Notes: generated by a model not told the origin, from the letters alone. Positions 6,978-17,309 are shown, numbered from the stretch's first letter. The stretch is DNA of 33,707 bases from Alicyclobacillaceae bacterium (GCA_019683615.1 JADGIC010000008.1:1-33707), one strand, 5' to 3'. Translations and numbers: made by a program.

Positions 6978-8861
6978 TCACCACGTCGTCCCCGGAGCGC
7001 CCAGATCGGTCCCGCCGCCAGTTTCGGCGCTCGTTCCCGCAGCGGCGCCGGCACCCGCTCCCGCCGCACTCCCCGGCGTTGCATTTTCGGAGGGTGCGCT
7101 CCCGGAAAGTGCGCTCCCGGCCGCCTGATTCCCGATCGCCGCGTTCCCGGCAGCCCCGGTGTCATTCGCGGACGTCCCATTGTCGATTCCCGCGTTCCCC
7201 GCCTGGCTGTTGTCGGAAACGTAAATATCAATCGCCGTGCCCGGAGGCACCTGTTGATTCACGGTATACGGTCCCACACCGAACACCAAGCCGTCCGGTT
7301 CCGTGGAGGGCGCCCGGTACACGTGTCCGACCTTCAGGTGGTTGCTTTCCAGCAGTTGGCGTGCCTCGACCAACGTCTTGCCAATCACATCCGGCACTGA
7401 CACCTCCGGCCCGATGCTGACAAACAAGACGATTTTTGCGTCCGGCGTCACCTTCGTGCCTGGTGCAGGCCGCGACCAAGCCACCACACCCGCCTGAAAC
7501 GTCGGGCTCTCCACCTGCTGCTCCGTGATGTTGGCGGCGGGAAATCCGAGGTTCACGAGTTGCTGCTTGGCTTGGTCGGCCGGCACATCTTCGAGATCCG
7601 GGATCTCAATCTGGGCCGGACCCTGGCTGACGTACAGATAGATGTCACGCGTTTTCTTCACTTGGGTCGGTCCCACCGGACTTTGGCTGTACACGATGTT
7701 GCGCGGCGGATGATCTTTATGGGCGTACTCGAAGTGGATCTGGCTGTCTGCAAACCCGGCTGCCTCCAACTTCTTTTTCGCGGCAGCTTTGTCCATACCG
7801 ACCACGTTCGGCAGGGTGACGTTCGGCACCTGCCACAATCCCATCACGATATAGTAAGCGGCAAAGGCGCCGACGCCCAGTACGCCCGCCACCACAACCG
7901 CCCACAGCAGCGGCGACCACCACCGCCGGCCGCTTGCCCTGGCGGCGGAGGACGCCGCCTCTTCGGCCGGCAAGCCCACGGCGGGAATCGCGATGGTTTC
8001 CTCGGACACCTCCTCGGGCACGATGAATTTCGGCTCGTCCGGATGGTCCAAGGCGGTCTCCAAATCCCGTTTCACCGACCGCATGTCCGGATACCGCATG
8101 TCAGGCGATTTCACTAGGCAACGCAAAATGATATTTTCCACACTTTGCGGGATCTCCGGGTTCAACGCCCGCGGATCGACAAACCGTTCGCGCAGGTGTT
8201 TCAGCGCCACGCTGACCGGGCTGTCGCCAGAGAACGGCAACTGCTTCGTGAGCATCTCGTACAGCACGACGCCCAGTGAATAGATGTCGCTCTTTACGTC
8301 CGTGGTTCCGCCACGCGCCTGCTCAGGGGAAAAGTAGTGCACCGACCCCAGCACCGATGTCGCGTGTTGGTACGTGATGGTATCACCTGTCATCGCCCGC
8401 GCAATGCCAAAATCGGTCACTTTCACGACACCCGACCGCGTCAACAAGATGTTGTGCGGTTTGATGTCACGGTGAATGATGTGGTGGCTGTGCGCGTGGG
8501 CCAAGGCGTCGCAGATCTGTTTGGCGATCTCGATGGACTCGTCGACCGCCAGGGGTCCGCGTTCGCGAATGACGTCTTTCAACGTCGGACCGTCGACGTA
8601 CTCCATGACGATGTAGTACTCGCCGTGATCGACACCGACATCGTACAGACTTACGATGTTTGGATGAGACAGCCGCGCAGCCGACTGCGCCTCTTGGCGA
8701 AAGCGCCTGACAAACTCTTCGTCGCCGGCAAACTCCGGCCGCAACATCTTCACTGCGACCGTGCGCGCCAACAGGGTGTCCAACGCGCGGTAGACAACAG
8801 CCATACCGCCGCCACCGATAGGTTCCTGCAACTCGTAGCGGGAGCCGAGGAAACGACGCAT
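6978..8861 (-). CDS. prkC: PASTA-domain serine/threonine protein kinase PrkC
   Basis: PrkC is a membrane Hanks-type kinase that senses peptidoglycan fragments and, in Bacillus, can trigger spore germination. The 627-residue protein has a kinase domain with glycine loop IGGGGMA (15-21), Lys38, HRDIKPHN (130-137) and DFG (150-152). After a linker comes one transmembrane helix (about 315-340), then three extracellular PASTA repeats (about 345-413, 416-483 and 486-550). The last 77 residues are an unusual tail of Gly, Ala, Ser, Asn and Thr. The ATG at 8861 overlaps the prpC stop (ATGA), so kinase and phosphatase are translationally coupled. The frame is open upstream inside prpC, but that part is not homologous. 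Confidence 0.98.
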   Translation of the reverse strand: MRRFLGSRYELQEPIGGGGMAVVYRALDTLLARTVAVKMLRPEFAGDEEFVRRFRQEAQSAARLSHPNIVSLYDVGVDHGEYYIVMEYVDGPTLKDVIRERGPLAVDESIEIAKQICDALAHAHSHHIIHRDIKPHNILLTRSGVVKVTDFGIARAMTGDTITYQHATSVLGSVHYFSPEQARGGTTDVKSDIYSLGVVLYEMLTKQLPFSGDSPVSVALKHLRERFVDPRALNPEIPQSVENIILRCLVKSPDMRYPDMRSVKRDLETALDHPDEPKFIVPEEVSEETIAIPAVGLPAEEAASSAARASGRRWWSPLLWAVVVAGVLGVGAFAAYYIVMGLWQVPNVTLPNVVGMDKAAAKKKLEAAGFADSQIHFEYAHKDHPPRNIVYSQSPVGPTQVKKTRDIYLYVSQGPAQIEIPDLEDVPADQAKQQLVNLGFPAANITEQQVESPTFQAGVVAWSRPAPGTKVTPDAKIVLFVSIGPEVSVPDVIGKTLVEARQLLESNHLKVGHVYRAPSTEPDGLVFGVGPYTVNQQVPPGTAIDIYVSDNSQAGNAGIDNGTSANDTGAAGNAAIGNQAAGSALSGSAPSENATPGSAAGAGAGAAAGTSAETGGGTDLGAPGTTW

Positions 8862-9622
8862 CACCCGTCGTCCTCCTCTCGGTGCGCGGCCAAAACCAGC
8901 GTGATGTTGTCCGGTCCGCCCCGCTCCAAGGCCAGCTCGACGAGATGGTCGGCCAAGCGCTCCACCTCCCCGGACGTCCGCGCGTCGCACAGTTGCCGCA
9001 TCGTTTCCGCCAGGTCCGCGTCAGATACGACTCCGGACAGGCCGTCTGTGCACAGCAGCAGACCATCGCCAGGCTGCCAACGCACCACGTTGATGTCCGA
9101 CTGCCCGTGCGCGGCGGAACCCAGAGAACGGGTGACGATGTTTCGCTGCGGGTGATATTTCGCTTCCTCTTCCGTCAACTGGCCGCTGCGCACCAGCTCC
9201 GCCACCAGGGAGTGATCTGCCGTGATCTGGCGAAGTTCGCCTTGTTGAAACAAGTACCCGCGGCTGTCCCCGACGTGGGCGAACACGACCTGCTGGGCGT
9301 CAATCAGCGCGGCAACCAACGTGGTACCCATGCCCAGGTAGGCCTGTGTTGTACGGGCCGCGGCACAGATCTTGTCGTTCGCGGCCGCCACCGCCCGCCG
9401 CAGCAAGTCCGACGCATCCACCGGGTCTTGCTGCAACCCGTCGCGCACGACTGCGGCCACCGTGTCTATCGCCATCCGGCTGGCGACTTCACCTGCAGCT
9501 TGGCCGCCCATACCGTCGGCGACCATCAACAGGCTCATCGGCCGCCAGTCCATGTGCACCGCGTACCCGTCTTCGTTCATCTGTCTCACCAGCCCGATGT
9601 GAGACCTCGCAGCGTACAGCAC
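8861..9622 (-). CDS. prpC: PP2C-family serine/threonine phosphatase PrpC (Stp)
   Basis: PrpC is a Mn-dependent PPM/PP2C phosphatase that reverses PrkC phosphorylation. From the GTG at 9622 the protein has 253 residues (B. subtilis 254) and shows the family metal-binding motifs: NED near residue 18, VADGMGG (34-40), HVGDSR (116-121), TDGL (192-195) and a C-terminal GGPDN. This start is chosen because GGGTGGAG lies just upstream and homologues begin with this segment. The frame opens at 9706, but the longer version would run 50 bases into rlmN. The stop overlaps the prkC start. Confidence 0.97.
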   Translation of the reverse strand: MLYAARSHIGLVRQMNEDGYAVHMDWRPMSLLMVADGMGGQAAGEVASRMAIDTVAAVVRDGLQQDPVDASDLLRRAVAAANDKICAAARTTQAYLGMGTTLVAALIDAQQVVFAHVGDSRGYLFQQGELRQITADHSLVAELVRSGQLTEEEAKYHPQRNIVTRSLGSAAHGQSDINVVRWQPGDGLLLCTDGLSGVVSDADLAETMRQLCDARTSGEVERLADHLVELALERGGPDNITLVLAAHREEDDG

Positions 9623-9656
9623 GTCGCTCCACCCTCTCCGGCCGAAGGCCGGCGTC

Positions 9657-10802
9657 TCAAACTCTCCCAGCGTACTCTGCCCGCAGTTGGCCGCAGGCGG
9701 CGGCAATGTCGTGACCCATCTCCCGTCGCACGGTCGCGTTCACACCCTGTGCCTGCAGCTCCCGCTGAAACGCCAGCACCTGGTCGCGCGGCGTGCGCCG
9801 GAGATTGCGCTCGGGCACGTAGTTGACCGGGATCAGGTTGATGTGGCAAGGAATATCCCGCACGAGGCTGGCCAACTGACGGGCGTGTTCCAAACTGTCG
9901 TTCTTGCCGCCCACAAGGGCGTACTCAAACGAAATCCGCCGGCCAGTCTTCCGGCAGTAATAGCGGCAGGCATCCAGCAATTTCGCGATCGGGTAGGCGC
10001 GGTTGACCGGCATCATCGACGACCGCAACTCGTCGGTCGGCGCATGCAACGAAACCGCCAACGTGACGGGACGGCCGTCGTCCGCCAAGCGGACAATGCC
10101 AGGAACGAGGCCGACGGTCGAGACCGTGATGTGGCGCAAGCCGATGTTCAAGCCGTCGGGATCGTGAATGATGTCGATAAACTTCATCGCTTCATCGTAA
10201 TTGTCCATCGGCTCGCCCGACCCCATCAACACCACGGACGACACGCGCCCGCCCTCCTGGCGCAGCAACCGGGCGCTGAACATCAGCTGTTCGACCATCT
10301 CTCCTGCCGTCATTTGGCGGATCATGCCGCCCAGCGTGGACGCGCAGAACCTGCAACCCATCTTGCAGCCCACCTGGGTCGAGACGCACACGCTGTTGCC
10401 GTAGTTGTGCCGCATCAAGACGGTCTCGACGGTCACCCCGTCCGGCCAGGCGAGCAGAAACTTCACCGTTCCATCCACTTTCGACACCTGCCGCAACCGT
10501 TCCTGCGCGGTGCCGATGACTGCACACTCTGCCAGCCGCGAACGCAGCGGTTTGGGCAGGTTGGTCATCTCATCGAACGTCACAGCCAGGTGCTGGTACA
10601 GCCATTGAAACACCTGTCTGCCTCGGTAAGCCGGCTCTCCGCGCGATTGGAACCACTTGGCCAACTCGTCCTGCCGAAAATTGTAAAGCCGGGCCCGGCC
10701 ATCTCCTTGCACGTGCGTTGTGGACTGCACCTTCTCCACGTCCACCACCCCGTATTTGCTGAATCGCCCGTGTGCGCGCCGCCCCGCCGCGCAACAGCGC
10801 AC
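9657..10802 (-). CDS. rlmN: Dual-specificity RNA methyltransferase RlmN
   Basis: RlmN is a radical-SAM enzyme that makes C2-methyladenosine at position 2503 of 23S rRNA and at A37 of some tRNAs. The sequence carries the iron-sulfur motif CKMGCRFC (C146, C150, C153) and the two cysteines used in methyl transfer, C139 and C370. Glycine-rich GSGEPMDN binds SAM. The first start is a GTG at 10802, 13 bases after rsmB, giving 381 residues. GTG codons near 10748 would give about 363, the B. subtilis length. Neither has a strong ribosome binding site, so the N-terminus is uncertain. Confidence 0.96.
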   Translation of the reverse strand: MRCCAAGRRAHGRFSKYGVVDVEKVQSTTHVQGDGRARLYNFRQDELAKWFQSRGEPAYRGRQVFQWLYQHLAVTFDEMTNLPKPLRSRLAECAVIGTAQERLRQVSKVDGTVKFLLAWPDGVTVETVLMRHNYGNSVCVSTQVGCKMGCRFCASTLGGMIRQMTAGEMVEQLMFSARLLRQEGGRVSSVVLMGSGEPMDNYDEAMKFIDIIHDPDGLNIGLRHITVSTVGLVPGIVRLADDGRPVTLAVSLHAPTDELRSSMMPVNRAYPIAKLLDACRYYCRKTGRRISFEYALVGGKNDSLEHARQLASLVRDIPCHINLIPVNYVPERNLRRTPRDQVLAFQRELQAQGVNATVRREMGHDIAAACGQLRAEYAGRV

Positions 10803-10815
10803 GACAACCGCTCAG

Positions 10816-12186
10816 TCAACCAGCCTTTCGCAACCGCACCATGAAAAAGCCGTCTGTGCCGAACCGCTCCGGTGTCAACCACAGCCCCCCGGCGCCAGCG
10901 TCGTCACGCAGGGCGTCCGGCAACTGGGCGCGGATGTCGTCGACGCGGACCAACCCGGCGCAGGCATCCAGCAGCTCGCGGATGCGCTCATCGTTTTCTT
11001 CCGGCCAAAGCGTGCACGTGCTGTACACGACTATCCCGCCCGGGCGTACGAGGTGCACGGCGGCCGCCAACAATTGCGCTTGCAATTGCCCGAGTTGCTC
11101 GATCTCCCCGGGGTGCCGGCGCCAGCGGATGTCCGGGCGGCGCCGCAGCACGCCAAACCCGCTGCACGGCGCATCCAGCAACACCGCGTGGTAACGGCCC
11201 AGATTCGCCGGGTCGTCGACCAACCTACGGGCGTCCGCAACCTTGGCGCGGATGCTGTGCAGTCCCAACCGCCGGAACGCCTTGATCATCAGTTCCAGCT
11301 TGTGCGGATGAACGTCGCAGGCGTCGATGACGCCGGTATCTCCTTGCAGCTCGGCGAGATGCGCCGCCTTGCCGCCCGGCGCCGCGCACATGTCCAGCAG
11401 CACCCGATGGGAAGCCGGCAGCAAAAGCGGCGCCACCAGCATCGCGCCTTCGTCCTGTACAGACACCTCGCCGCGGCGATACAAGTCCCAGTGCGACACA
11501 TCGATGCCGCGCAAAAGCCGAATCCCAACCGGACTGAGCACCGACGGGACGGCGGCGTCCGGGCCGCACCGGGATTGGATGGCTTCCAGGACGCGCTGCC
11601 GGTCACTGCGCAGTACGTTGACCCTTAACGAGAGGTGTCCGGGTTCGTTACACGCCTGCAGCATGGCGACCGTGCGGGAGCGTCCGAAGCAGCGCTCCCA
11701 CCGCTCCACCAACCAGGTCGGGTACGAGTGAACGAGGCCCATGGCGTCTGCCCAGCTCGGCGCCCGCTCGGCCAGCCGGCGCAACCGCTCGCCCGCCGGC
11801 TCCGGCCGGCGCAGATAGGCCCGCAAGGCGGCGTTCACGAAACCGGCCGCCTGCGGCGCGCGCTGCTTGCAGAGGCGGACGGCTTCATTCAGCGCTGCGT
11901 ACGGCGGAATTTTCGCGAGAAAGGCTAGTTGAAACACCGCCATTCTCAATATGGTCAAGACACCCAGATCCAAGTCGCCCAGCGGCCGGTGGCAAACTTC
12001 GCTGAGCAGTGCGTCGAGCGACCGGCGGCGTTGCACGCACCCGTACACCAGTTCAGCACACAGCGCCCGGTCCCGCTCGTCCAGATGATGACGGGACAGC
12101 GCCTGCCGAAGGGCCAGGTTGACGAACGCCCCCTCCGTTTCCCAACGGTAGAGGACCTCGAAGGCGATGTCACGAGCGCGCGTCAT
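10816..12186 (-). CDS. rsmB: 16S rRNA m5C967 methyltransferase RsmB
   Basis: RsmB methylates cytosine 967 of 16S rRNA. The 456-residue protein has an N-terminal NusB-like RNA-binding domain (about 1-130) and a C-terminal SAM-dependent methyltransferase domain. Visible motifs are the SAM site DMCAAPGGK (265-273), DAPCSG with Cys341 for product release, and STCT with the nucleophile Cys391. The ATG at 12186 overlaps the fmt stop by four bases and is the natural start; the open frame to 12225 lies inside fmt. The fmt-rsmB order is typical of Bacillota. Confidence 0.97.
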   Translation of the reverse strand: MTRARDIAFEVLYRWETEGAFVNLALRQALSRHHLDERDRALCAELVYGCVQRRRSLDALLSEVCHRPLGDLDLGVLTILRMAVFQLAFLAKIPPYAALNEAVRLCKQRAPQAAGFVNAALRAYLRRPEPAGERLRRLAERAPSWADAMGLVHSYPTWLVERWERCFGRSRTVAMLQACNEPGHLSLRVNVLRSDRQRVLEAIQSRCGPDAAVPSVLSPVGIRLLRGIDVSHWDLYRRGEVSVQDEGAMLVAPLLLPASHRVLLDMCAAPGGKAAHLAELQGDTGVIDACDVHPHKLELMIKAFRRLGLHSIRAKVADARRLVDDPANLGRYHAVLLDAPCSGFGVLRRRPDIRWRRHPGEIEQLGQLQAQLLAAAVHLVRPGGIVVYSTCTLWPEENDERIRELLDACAGLVRVDDIRAQLPDALRDDAGAGGLWLTPERFGTDGFFMVRLRKAG

Positions 12187-13154
12187 CCGCGGAACACCAC
12201 CTGCCCGCGCACCCCGCGCAGCCATGCTCCGGCGGGCATCACGCGCTTGCCGGCGGGCTGGACTTCCAAGACCGGCAACCAGCCGTCCCGGCAGCGTACC
12301 TCAACCTTTCCGTCCCGCTCGCGAACGAACCCGGGCGGCGCCGTCCCATCGCTCACCGGCGCTTCCTGCGCACCTGGCGCGCCGGTCGTACCGCCGGCAG
12401 GGGGCAATGACTTCAGCACTTTGACCGTCTGCCCCTCCCACGCCGTGCACGCCCCTGGCCGCGGGGACAAGGCGCGGATTTGGTTGTGCACCGACCACGC
12501 CGGACGGTTCCAGTCGATCCACTCGTCCGCCCGGGTCAGCCGCTCCGCGTACGTGACGCCCTCCTCCGGCTGCGGAACGGGGACTCGCTCGCCCGACAGA
12601 TACGCTGGCAACACATCCAATAACGCGCGCGCACCCGCCTGGGCCAACTTGTCATGCAACGTGCCGTATGTATCCAGCGGATCGACAGGGACCTGCATCT
12701 GACCGACCACCGGCCCGGCGTCCAACGCCAGCACCGTTTGCATGATGGTGACCCCCGTCACCGCGTCGCCCGCCATCAGCGCGCGGTGAATCGGGGCCGC
12801 GCCGCGCCAGCGCGGCAACAGAGAGGCGTGCACGTTGAGGCACCCGCGAGCGGGAATGTCCAACAGCCGTTGCGGCAAAATTTGTCCATAGGCCGCCGTG
12901 ATCACCACGTCCGGCGCCAGCGACGCCAGCTTTTCGAGGGTCGCCGGCTCTCTGATCCGCTCGGGCTGCAGGACCGGCAGCCCGAGTCTCTCCGCCGTCG
13001 CCTTCACCGGCGGCGCCGCCGGTTGCCGTCCCCGTCCCGCCGGCCGATCCGGCTGTGTCACCACAGCCTGGATGTAATAGCCGGCGCCGTGCAGGGCTTC
13101 CAGCACCGGAACGGCAAACCAGGGGGTGCCCATAAACACCACGCGCGCAGTCAC
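12183..13154 (-). CDS. fmt: Methionyl-tRNA formyltransferase
   Basis: Fmt formylates initiator Met-tRNA using 10-formyltetrahydrofolate. The 323-residue protein has the catalytic triad Asn107, His109 and Asp145 in the contexts [16 protein letters not shown] and LDAGP. An N-terminal Rossmann-type domain is followed by an OB-like tRNA-binding domain from about residue 205. The start is GTG and overlaps the def stop by four bases, matching the functional pairing of Fmt with deformylase. A Pro/Ala/Gly-rich stretch (about 250-280) is slightly longer than usual. Confidence 0.98.
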   Translation of the reverse strand: MTARVVFMGTPWFAVPVLEALHGAGYYIQAVVTQPDRPAGRGRQPAAPPVKATAERLGLPVLQPERIREPATLEKLASLAPDVVITAAYGQILPQRLLDIPARGCLNVHASLLPRWRGAAPIHRALMAGDAVTGVTIMQTVLALDAGPVVGQMQVPVDPLDTYGTLHDKLAQAGARALLDVLPAYLSGERVPVPQPEEGVTYAERLTRADEWIDWNRPAWSVHNQIRALSPRPGACTAWEGQTVKVLKSLPPAGGTTGAPGAQEAPVSDGTAPPGFVRERDGKVEVRCRDGWLPVLEVQPAGKRVMPAGAWLRGVRGQVVFRG

Positions 13155-13771
13155 GGCCCACCCGCCCTTCGGTTGGGCGCAGAGGGCAAAGACCCTGTAA
13201 CCAGACTGGGGTCTGCCGGTTCGCTGCCCCCTGGCTGCCGCCGTCTGGCAAGCATCGCCGCGGCCGTGCCCGGACGCTCTGTGCGGGCCTGGCCTGCGGT
13301 GCGTTCCTTTTCATTGACGTAAACCAAATCCTCGGGACGCACGTAGTCAATGAACAGAATGCCGTTCAGGTGATCCACCTCGTGTTGCACGCAGCGCGCC
13401 AATAGCTCCGAGGCCCGGATTTCCACGGGTTCTCCCTTGCGGTTCAGCCCGCGCACCACGACGTGCAGCGCCCGCTCCACGGGACCGCGAATCCCGGGCA
13501 GCGACAGGCACCCTTCGGAATCCACCTGACTGCCGCTCTTCTCCGTGATCTCCGGATTAATCAGTTCAATCAGGCCGTCGCCCACGTCCATCACGATGAC
13601 CCGCTTCAGCACGCCAATCTGGACCGCGGCCAGCCCGACGCCTTCAGCATGGTACATCGTGTCGGCCATGTCGTCCAGCAGCTTTTCGATGGCCGGCGTG
13701 ATCGCCTGCACCGGTTTGGAAATCTGCCGAAGCACCGGGTCGTTGCCGGTGCGAATGATGCGTATGGCCAC
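13151..13771 (-). CDS. def: Peptide deformylase with a C-terminal extension
   Basis: Deformylase removes the N-formyl group from nascent proteins. The three metalloenzyme motifs are present: GVGLAAVQ (44-51), EGCLS with ligand Cys88, and QHEVDHLNG (129-137) with His130, Glu131 and His134. The catalytic core ends near residue 155. About 50 further residues, rich in Arg, Pro, Gly, Ala and Ser, have no recognised domain. The start is GTG with a GGAGGGGGA site 5-6 bases upstream. It lies 24 bases after priA and overlaps fmt. Confidence 0.97.
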   Translation of the reverse strand: MAIRIIRTGNDPVLRQISKPVQAITPAIEKLLDDMADTMYHAEGVGLAAVQIGVLKRVIVMDVGDGLIELINPEITEKSGSQVDSEGCLSLPGIRGPVERALHVVVRGLNRKGEPVEIRASELLARCVQHEVDHLNGILFIDYVRPEDLVYVNEKERTAGQARTERPGTAAAMLARRRQPGGSEPADPSLVTGSLPSAPNRRAGGP

Positions 13772-13795
13772 TTTCTTCCCCCTCCGGACGCGGCA

Positions 13796-16075
13796 TCACC
13801 CGATACGGCCGGCGTTCACGTCGAGCACGCAGCGGCCGCCCACCGCCCGCATTTTCGCACTGACTGTCTCGTACGCCGCGACGATGGCCGGGCGTACCGC
13901 ATCCCACTGAGTATACTTTACCACAACCTGAAATCTGTACTGGTTGTCGACCCGCGCCAACGCACTGGGTGCGGCTGGCAGTACGACCGCGAGATCCCGG
14001 CTGAGGACGCGCCCGACCTCTCGCTCAAAACGGGCCGCCGCCGACCGGGCCAGGCGTTCTTCACCGTGCATCGCCATAAACACTGACAGTTCACAGAAAG
14101 GCGGGTAGTGGAACGCCCGCCGCACCTCCCGCTCTTGGCGGTAGAACGCCCCGTAGTCGTGGGCGGCTGCGGCGGCAATCGCGTAATGCTCCGGCCGATA
14201 AGTCTGCACGACGGTGCGCCCTTCCACGTCCGCCCTGCCCGCGCGGCCGGCCACTTGGGTCAGCAAGTTGAACGTGCGCTCGGCGGCGCGGTAGTCAGGA
14301 ACAGCCAGCATCGTGTCAGCTGCCACTACGCCGACAAACCCCACGTTCGGGAAGTCCAGCCCTTTGGCAATCATCTGCGTCCCCAGCAAAATGTCGGCAT
14401 CCCCGCGGAGAAATTGCTGCATAGCCGCCGCGTGCGCGCCCTTTGCGCGCGTCGTGTCGACGTCGACACGTAACACGCGCCACTGCGGCCACCGTTCGCG
14501 CAGCAGTTGTTCAACCTGTTGCGTGCCGACGCCAAACGGCCGCATTGCCCGCTCTCCGCACGACGGGCACGATTCGGGCATCGCCGCTTCGTACTGACAG
14601 TAATGGCACACGAGCCGCCATGCCATACCTTCGGCGTGCCGGCGATGGTGTAACGTCAGCGAAATGTCACAGCGCGGACACTGCATCACCTCGCCACAGT
14701 GCCGGCACAGCACGAACGCCGCAAAGCCGCGCCGGTTCAAGAACAAAATGGCCTGACGTCCGCCGGCCACCGCCTCCTCGAGGCCCTCGCAGAGCGCTCG
14801 GCTGAACAGGGTGCGGTTGCCTTCGCGCAACTCCTGGCGCATGTCGACAACGGTCACGCGGGGCAGCGGCCGCCCGTTCACCCGAAACGGCAGGCTGACG
14901 AGGCGCGCTTGGCGCTCCTCCACCCAGCGCATGGCCTGCAGCGACGGCGTGGCCGAGCCGTACACCACGACGCCCCCCGTCTGCCGCACCCGCCAGTGGG
15001 CGACTTCGCGGGCGTCGTAACGGGGACTTTCTTCCTGTTTGTAGGACGGTTCGTGCTCCTCGTCCACAATCACCAGGCGGAGGTTCGAAACCGGCGCAAA
15101 CACGGCCGATCTCGCCCCCACCACGATGGACGCCTCCCCGCGCCGCACGCGCAGCCACTCGTCCCGCTTCTCCCCGGCTGACAATGCGGAGTGCAAGACC
15201 GCCACCTGGCGACCAAAGCGGGCCGTGAAACGCCCGACCATCTGCGGCGTCAAGGCGATTTCAGGAACCAGCACCACGGCGCCGCCGCCCATCTGCAGAC
15301 ACTGCTCGATAGCCCGCAGGTAAACCTCCGTCTTGCCACTGCCCGTCACTCCGTAGAGAACCACGCGGCTGCCACCGCCTGTCATCGACGAGGCCTCCAA
15401 AGTCTCCCGGATGGTCGCCAGCGCGCGCTCCTGGTGCACAGTCAACGGCGGCGAACCCGCGTGGGGTTCTTCCAGTGCCGCACCTTGCGGGACCCGGTAC
15501 ACCTCCCGCCGCTCCAGGCGCGCGTACCCGTCCCGCACCAAAGCAGTGACGGCCGGATCTGACGGGCGCAGCCCGAGGGCGTCCAGCGGGACGGCTGCCT
15601 GCGCGCACAGGGCCTCCACGAGGCGCAGCCGTTTCGGCGCCCGCCGGCGCGCTCGCAAACGCTCCGCTTCCAAACCGAGCGCCGCTGCATCCGCCGCCAC
15701 CAGGACCGCGGTCGTTCGGGCACCGACAGCCTGTTCGCCGCGTACGCCGCCCGGCACAATCGCCTCAATCGCCTCCAAGTGCGTGCACACGTACCGCTCG
15801 CGAAGCCACTCCGCGAGCGCCAACAGGTGGTCCGTCAACAGCGGCTCGTCATCCAAAATGCGCTCGACAGCCCGCAGCCGGTCGAGGGCAACCCGGTCTG
15901 CCTCCGCCGGCCAGTCGACCACGTAGCCCTGGCAGCGCCGGCGCCCGAACGGGACTTCAACGCGATGTCCGCGCTGCAAACGATCCGCCAGGGCGTCAGG
16001 CACACTGTAGTGAAAGACGCGGTCGAGCGAGCGGGATCGCACGTCGACGATCACCGCAGCCACGCGCGGCGTCAT
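13796..16075 (-). CDS. priA: Primosomal protein N' (replication restart helicase PriA)
   Basis: PriA recognises abandoned forks and reloads the replicative helicase. The 759-residue protein has an N-terminal DNA-binding region, Walker A GVTGSGKT (242-249), the DEEH box (338-341), GSATPS (373-378) and QVAGRAGRAD (607-616). Within the helicase core lie eight zinc-binding cysteines in four CxxC pairs (457/460, 466/469, 490/493, 503/506). The length is within the family range. Its start overlaps the coaBC stop by four bases (ATGA). coaBC-priA-def-fmt is a classical Bacillota order. Confidence 0.98.
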   Translation of the reverse strand: MTPRVAAVIVDVRSRSLDRVFHYSVPDALADRLQRGHRVEVPFGRRRCQGYVVDWPAEADRVALDRLRAVERILDDEPLLTDHLLALAEWLRERYVCTHLEAIEAIVPGGVRGEQAVGARTTAVLVAADAAALGLEAERLRARRRAPKRLRLVEALCAQAAVPLDALGLRPSDPAVTALVRDGYARLERREVYRVPQGAALEEPHAGSPPLTVHQERALATIRETLEASSMTGGGSRVVLYGVTGSGKTEVYLRAIEQCLQMGGGAVVLVPEIALTPQMVGRFTARFGRQVAVLHSALSAGEKRDEWLRVRRGEASIVVGARSAVFAPVSNLRLVIVDEEHEPSYKQEESPRYDAREVAHWRVRQTGGVVVYGSATPSLQAMRWVEERQARLVSLPFRVNGRPLPRVTVVDMRQELREGNRTLFSRALCEGLEEAVAGGRQAILFLNRRGFAAFVLCRHCGEVMQCPRCDISLTLHHRRHAEGMAWRLVCHYCQYEAAMPESCPSCGERAMRPFGVGTQQVEQLLRERWPQWRVLRVDVDTTRAKGAHAAAMQQFLRGDADILLGTQMIAKGLDFPNVGFVGVVAADTMLAVPDYRAAERTFNLLTQVAGRAGRADVEGRTVVQTYRPEHYAIAAAAAHDYGAFYRQEREVRRAFHYPPFCELSVFMAMHGEERLARSAAARFEREVGRVLSRDLAVVLPAAPSALARVDNQYRFQVVVKYTQWDAVRPAIVAAYETVSAKMRAVGGRCVLDVNAGRIG

Positions 16076-17304
16076 CGGCCTGCGTCACCAGCCGCATCCG
16101 GGCCACCGAGCTTTTGGCCGCGAATCCGCCACACGCAGTCGATAATCTGTTCTGCCACCGCCCGCTTGTGCATGAGCGGCAAATCCGCCTGAAAACCGTC
16201 CGCGCCAATCAGTGTCACGCGGTTCGTGTCACTGGCAAACCCTGCGCCTTCCTGGGACACTTCGTTGATCACAATCAGGTCCAGGTTTTTGCGGGTGAGC
16301 TTGTCCCGCCCGTAAGCGACGGCGTTGTGAGTCTCCGCGGCGAATCCGACGTACACCTGTTCTGCACGCTTAACCTTGGCGGCCGCGGCGAGGATATCGG
16401 GTGCCACCTCCAACTGCAGAACCGGCACGCCGTCCTGTTTCTTCCATTTGTGAGGCGACTTCGCCACGGGCCGGAAATCGACCGGGGCGGCGGCGCTGAT
16501 GAACACGTCCGCCGAACCGACCTCCGCCATCACCGCGTTGAGCATGTCTTCCGTCGAACGGACCCGCACCATGCGGACGCCCGGCACCGGGTCGAGGTGC
16601 GTCGGCCCCGATACCAGCGTCACCTCGGCACCCTGAGCGGCCGCGACCTCCGCAATGAAGTACCCCATCTTTCCGGACGACGGATTGCTCAGAAAGCGGA
16701 CCGGGTCGATGTCCTCCACCGTGGGCCCTGCCGTCACCAGCACCTTGACCCCGGCCAGACGGCGGCTGCGACCGAGAACCGCCATCACCACATCCACGAT
16801 GTCTTCCGGCTCGGCCAGGCGTCCCTTGCCGGTGTAGCCGCAGGCCAGCGGGCCGGAGGCGGGATCGATGACGATGCACCCTCGCCCCCGCAGGATGCGG
16901 AGGTTGTCCTGCACAGCCGGATGTTCGAACATGTGCACGTTCATGGCCGGCGCGACGACCACCGGAGCGGTGGTGGCGAGGGCTGTCGTCGTGACCATGT
17001 CGTCGGCGATGCCATGGGCCAGCTTGGCAATCAAGTTCGCTGTAGCCGGCGCGATGAGATACAGATCCGCCCGATCTGCGATGGCGATGTGCGCAATTTC
17101 AGCAGGGTTCGGTTCGGCGAACGTATCGATGACGACCGGCCGTTTGGTCAACGCTTGAAATGTTAAAGGCTGAATGAAGTGCGTCGCGTGCTCTGTCATC
17201 AAGACCTGGACCTCGAGGCCTCGCTTGACGAGGAGACTGCAGACGGTTGCCGACTTGTAAGCGGCAATCCCGCCCCCGATGCCCATCACGACGGTCTGCG
17301 CCAT
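16072..17304 (-). CDS. coaBC: Bifunctional phosphopantothenoylcysteine decarboxylase/synthetase
   Basis: CoaBC joins cysteine to phosphopantothenate (CoaB half, CTP-dependent in most bacteria) and decarboxylates the product (CoaC half, FMN-dependent) in coenzyme A synthesis. In the 410-residue protein the CoaC half shows [10 protein letters not shown] (8-17), His72, PAMN (119-122) and Cys155 in [10 protein letters not shown]. The CoaB half starts near residue 185 with VTAGPT and NPSSGKMG and contains AAAPVDFRP. The ATG at 17304 has a strong AGGGAGGTGAG site. That site overlaps the end of the small upstream ORF, whose stop lies 5 bases before this ATG. Confidence 0.97.
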   Translation of the reverse strand: MAQTVVMGIGGGIAAYKSATVCSLLVKRGLEVQVLMTEHATHFIQPLTFQALTKRPVVIDTFAEPNPAEIAHIAIADRADLYLIAPATANLIAKLAHGIADDMVTTTALATTAPVVVAPAMNVHMFEHPAVQDNLRILRGRGCIVIDPASGPLACGYTGKGRLAEPEDIVDVVMAVLGRSRRLAGVKVLVTAGPTVEDIDPVRFLSNPSSGKMGYFIAEVAAAQGAEVTLVSGPTHLDPVPGVRMVRVRSTEDMLNAVMAEVGSADVFISAAAPVDFRPVAKSPHKWKKQDGVPVLQLEVAPDILAAAAKVKRAEQVYVGFAAETHNAVAYGRDKLTRKNLDLIVINEVSQEGAGFASDTNRVTLIGADGFQADLPLMHKRAVAEQIIDCVWRIRGQKLGGPDAAGDAGR

Positions 17305-17309
17305 CGTCC

